Of a stretch of 64,000 nt of DNA, positions 62,996 through 64,000 are shown piece by piece; positions within the stretch are counted from its first letter, which is position 1, and every line of letters starts with the position of its first letter. Source of the DNA: Roseburia zhanii (GTDB taxonomy: Bacteria; Bacillota; Clostridia; Lachnospirales; Lachnospiraceae); contig NZ_JACOPH010000001.1 in NCBI RefSeq assembly GCF_014287635.1, forward strand, positions 434,001 to 498,000, in the 5' to 3' direction. The translations under genes were made by a program, and so were the position numbers. The notes under the pieces were generated by a model. That model searched no databases. It had not been told where the DNA came from and saw only the letters and a program-made list of their open reading frames with translations.

Positions 62996-64000
62996 ATGAG
63001 AAGGAAAGTAGTAAGTGCAATGTTACTGTTATCGATGATGGCAGGATTATTTGCAGGATGTGGCAGCAGCACAAGTGAGAGTACAGGTGGAAATACCGGT
63101 ACGGCAAAAGAGGAAGGCACAGAAGCATCGGATAGTTCAGATGATGCAGGAGATGAAGTGACACTTACCGTATTAGCAGGACAGTCCACAACAGATGCAG
63201 GAATCGAAGATATGATCGATGAAGCATTAGCTGAGAAATATCCTGAAGTAACCTTAGAGTGGGAATGTGTAGACTGGGGAAATGATTTCCAGCCGAAGAT
63301 GCAGCAGTATATGCAGTCAGGACTGCCGGATATTATGATCGGAAAAGCACAGGACGTTGCTACTTATGCACCGCTTGGCGTACTTGGCACGATTGATGAT
63401 ACATATCTTGACAAAGGTTTAGATGCGGCAAGAGAAAACGTTACGATCGATGGAAGTACCTATGGACTTGTATATAACGCATTATATCAGGGCGTGTATT
63501 ACAACAAGACCATGTTTAAAGAAAATGGCTGGGAGATTCCAAAGACCATGGACGATCTGCAGAAGATCATTGATGACTGTAATGCAAAAGGAATCACACC
63601 ATTTGCAAGCCATATGGTAGATACATGGTCGATCGGTAATGTCACGATGCAGTTTATGATGAATGATGTATTTAATCATACACCAGACTGGGGCGATCAG
63701 TTCCGTGATGGAAAAGTATCATTCTCAGAAGATAAAAATATGCAGACTGCATATCAGTATAACAAACTGATTTTTGACAATACATTCCCGGAAACCTTCT
63801 CTACAGAGCAGACAGATTGTGATGCAAAGATGGTATTAGGAGAAGCAGCTATGAAAGTATCCGGTTCATGGTCGATCCAGAACTTCTTAGATATTGATGA
63901 GAATTTTGACTTTGGTATCTTCCCATTCCCGAACCAGACAGGAGATTCCAAACTGATCTTTGAGCCGAATATCACAGTTATGACAAGTGCGGCAACCAAA
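62996..64000 (+). CDS. Sugar ABC transporter substrate-binding lipoprotein (partial at 3' end)
   Basis: 335 codons are visible and the frame is open at the window end. ATG 62996 has AAAGGAGGAAG upstream. Lipobox FAGC (Cys about 20), a Ser/Thr/Gly/Asp linker, then SBP_bac_1: LTVLAGQSTTDAGIEDMID, LEWECVDWGNDF, LPDIMIGKAQDVATYAPLG, LVYNALYQGVYYNK, AAMKVSGSWSIQNF. It has its own promoter and probably heads a sugar ABC transporter operon whose permease genes lie beyond the window. Confidence 0.93.
   Translation, partial: MRRKVVSAMLLLSMMAGLFAGCGSSTSESTGGNTGTAKEEGTEASDSSDDAGDEVTLTVLAGQSTTDAGIEDMIDEALAEKYPEVTLEWECVDWGNDFQPKMQQYMQSGLPDIMIGKAQDVATYAPLGVLGTIDDTYLDKGLDAARENVTIDGSTYGLVYNALYQGVYYNKTMFKENGWEIPKTMDDLQKIIDDCNAKGITPFASHMVDTWSIGNVTMQFMMNDVFNHTPDWGDQFRDGKVSFSEDKNMQTAYQYNKLIFDNTFPETFSTEQTDCDAKMVLGEAAMKVSGSWSIQNFLDIDENFDFGIFPFPNQTGDSKLIFEPNITVMTSAATK

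Noticed and set aside
1..64000. CRISPR arrays, tRNA or rRNA genes, prophage or transposase genes
   Set aside because: No regularly spaced repeats, no cloverleaf or rRNA signatures and no integrase or transposase motifs were seen by eye.

Overview
The window looks like a chromosome segment of a Gram-positive, low-to-mid GC anaerobe of the Clostridia, most likely a Lachnospiraceae member of the Roseburia/Agathobacter/Butyrivibrio type. This rests on gene content and protein style (PyrK/PyrD type 1B pair, FtsEX followed by an M23 and an S41 peptidase, a YitT protein, Bce-type transporter, UPF0735/PheB next to homoserine dehydrogenase), on strong AGGAGG ribosome binding sites with ATG, GTG and TTG starts, and on sigma-A promoters such as TTGACA-17-TATAGT. 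No rRNA, tRNA, CRISPR array, transposase or phage gene was seen. Almost everything is on the plus strand; only the block 51.5-54.9 kb (flippase-like protein, radical SAM protein, TetR regulator) is on the minus strand.

Layout. 0-5.7 kb: the end of an unidentified gene, then a surface-polymer O-acylation group (anchored surface protein, MBOAT acyltransferase, DHHW/AlgX-like protein), a divergent WecG/TagA protein and a YitT membrane protein. 5.9-12.1 kb: a CdaR/PucR-type regulator and the cell-wall block ftsE-ftsX-M23 peptidase-S41 protease-VanZ. 12.1-17.3 kb: prfB with its programmed +1 frameshift, then four genes for a membrane zinc-ribbon protein, an SPFH protein with three zinc ribbons, a YdjG-like protein and a YdjH-like TPM protein, with no pspA beside them. 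17.6-22.0 kb: aspartate-to-threonine genes (pheB-like, hom, a phosphoglycerate-mutase-like proposed homoserine kinase, aspartokinase). 22.1-27.2 kb: pyrC-F-K-D and pyrE. 27.2-36.8 kb: VanZ, a small membrane protein, an M29 aminopeptidase, purE-M-N-D, a HAD phosphatase, galM and a CapA-like protein.

37-48.6 kb is a signalling island: a chemoreceptor, an EAL protein, a GGDEF protein, an intracellular subtilisin, then a Cache chemoreceptor, a sugar-binding lipoprotein with no transporter, and a Bce-type response regulator/kinase pair. 48.7-51.5 kb is the matching BceAB-type transporter. 55.1-58.1 kb is a polar amino-acid ABC transporter divergent from the TetR gene. 58.2-64 kb is a YesMN-type two-component system with two related sugar-binding lipoproteins, the second cut by the window end.

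The most notable non-coding signal is a 143-base element with GTTACWGTTCA ends, present twice (17371-17513 and 36883-37025) in opposite orientations and nearly identical; the copies flank about 19.4 kb of biosynthetic genes. Elements with related ends occur at about 9989-10180 and 20546-20592. Other notable signals are direct repeats in front of the YesM-type kinase gene with a terminator just before its ribosome binding site, and palindromes in the tetR/ABC divergent region.
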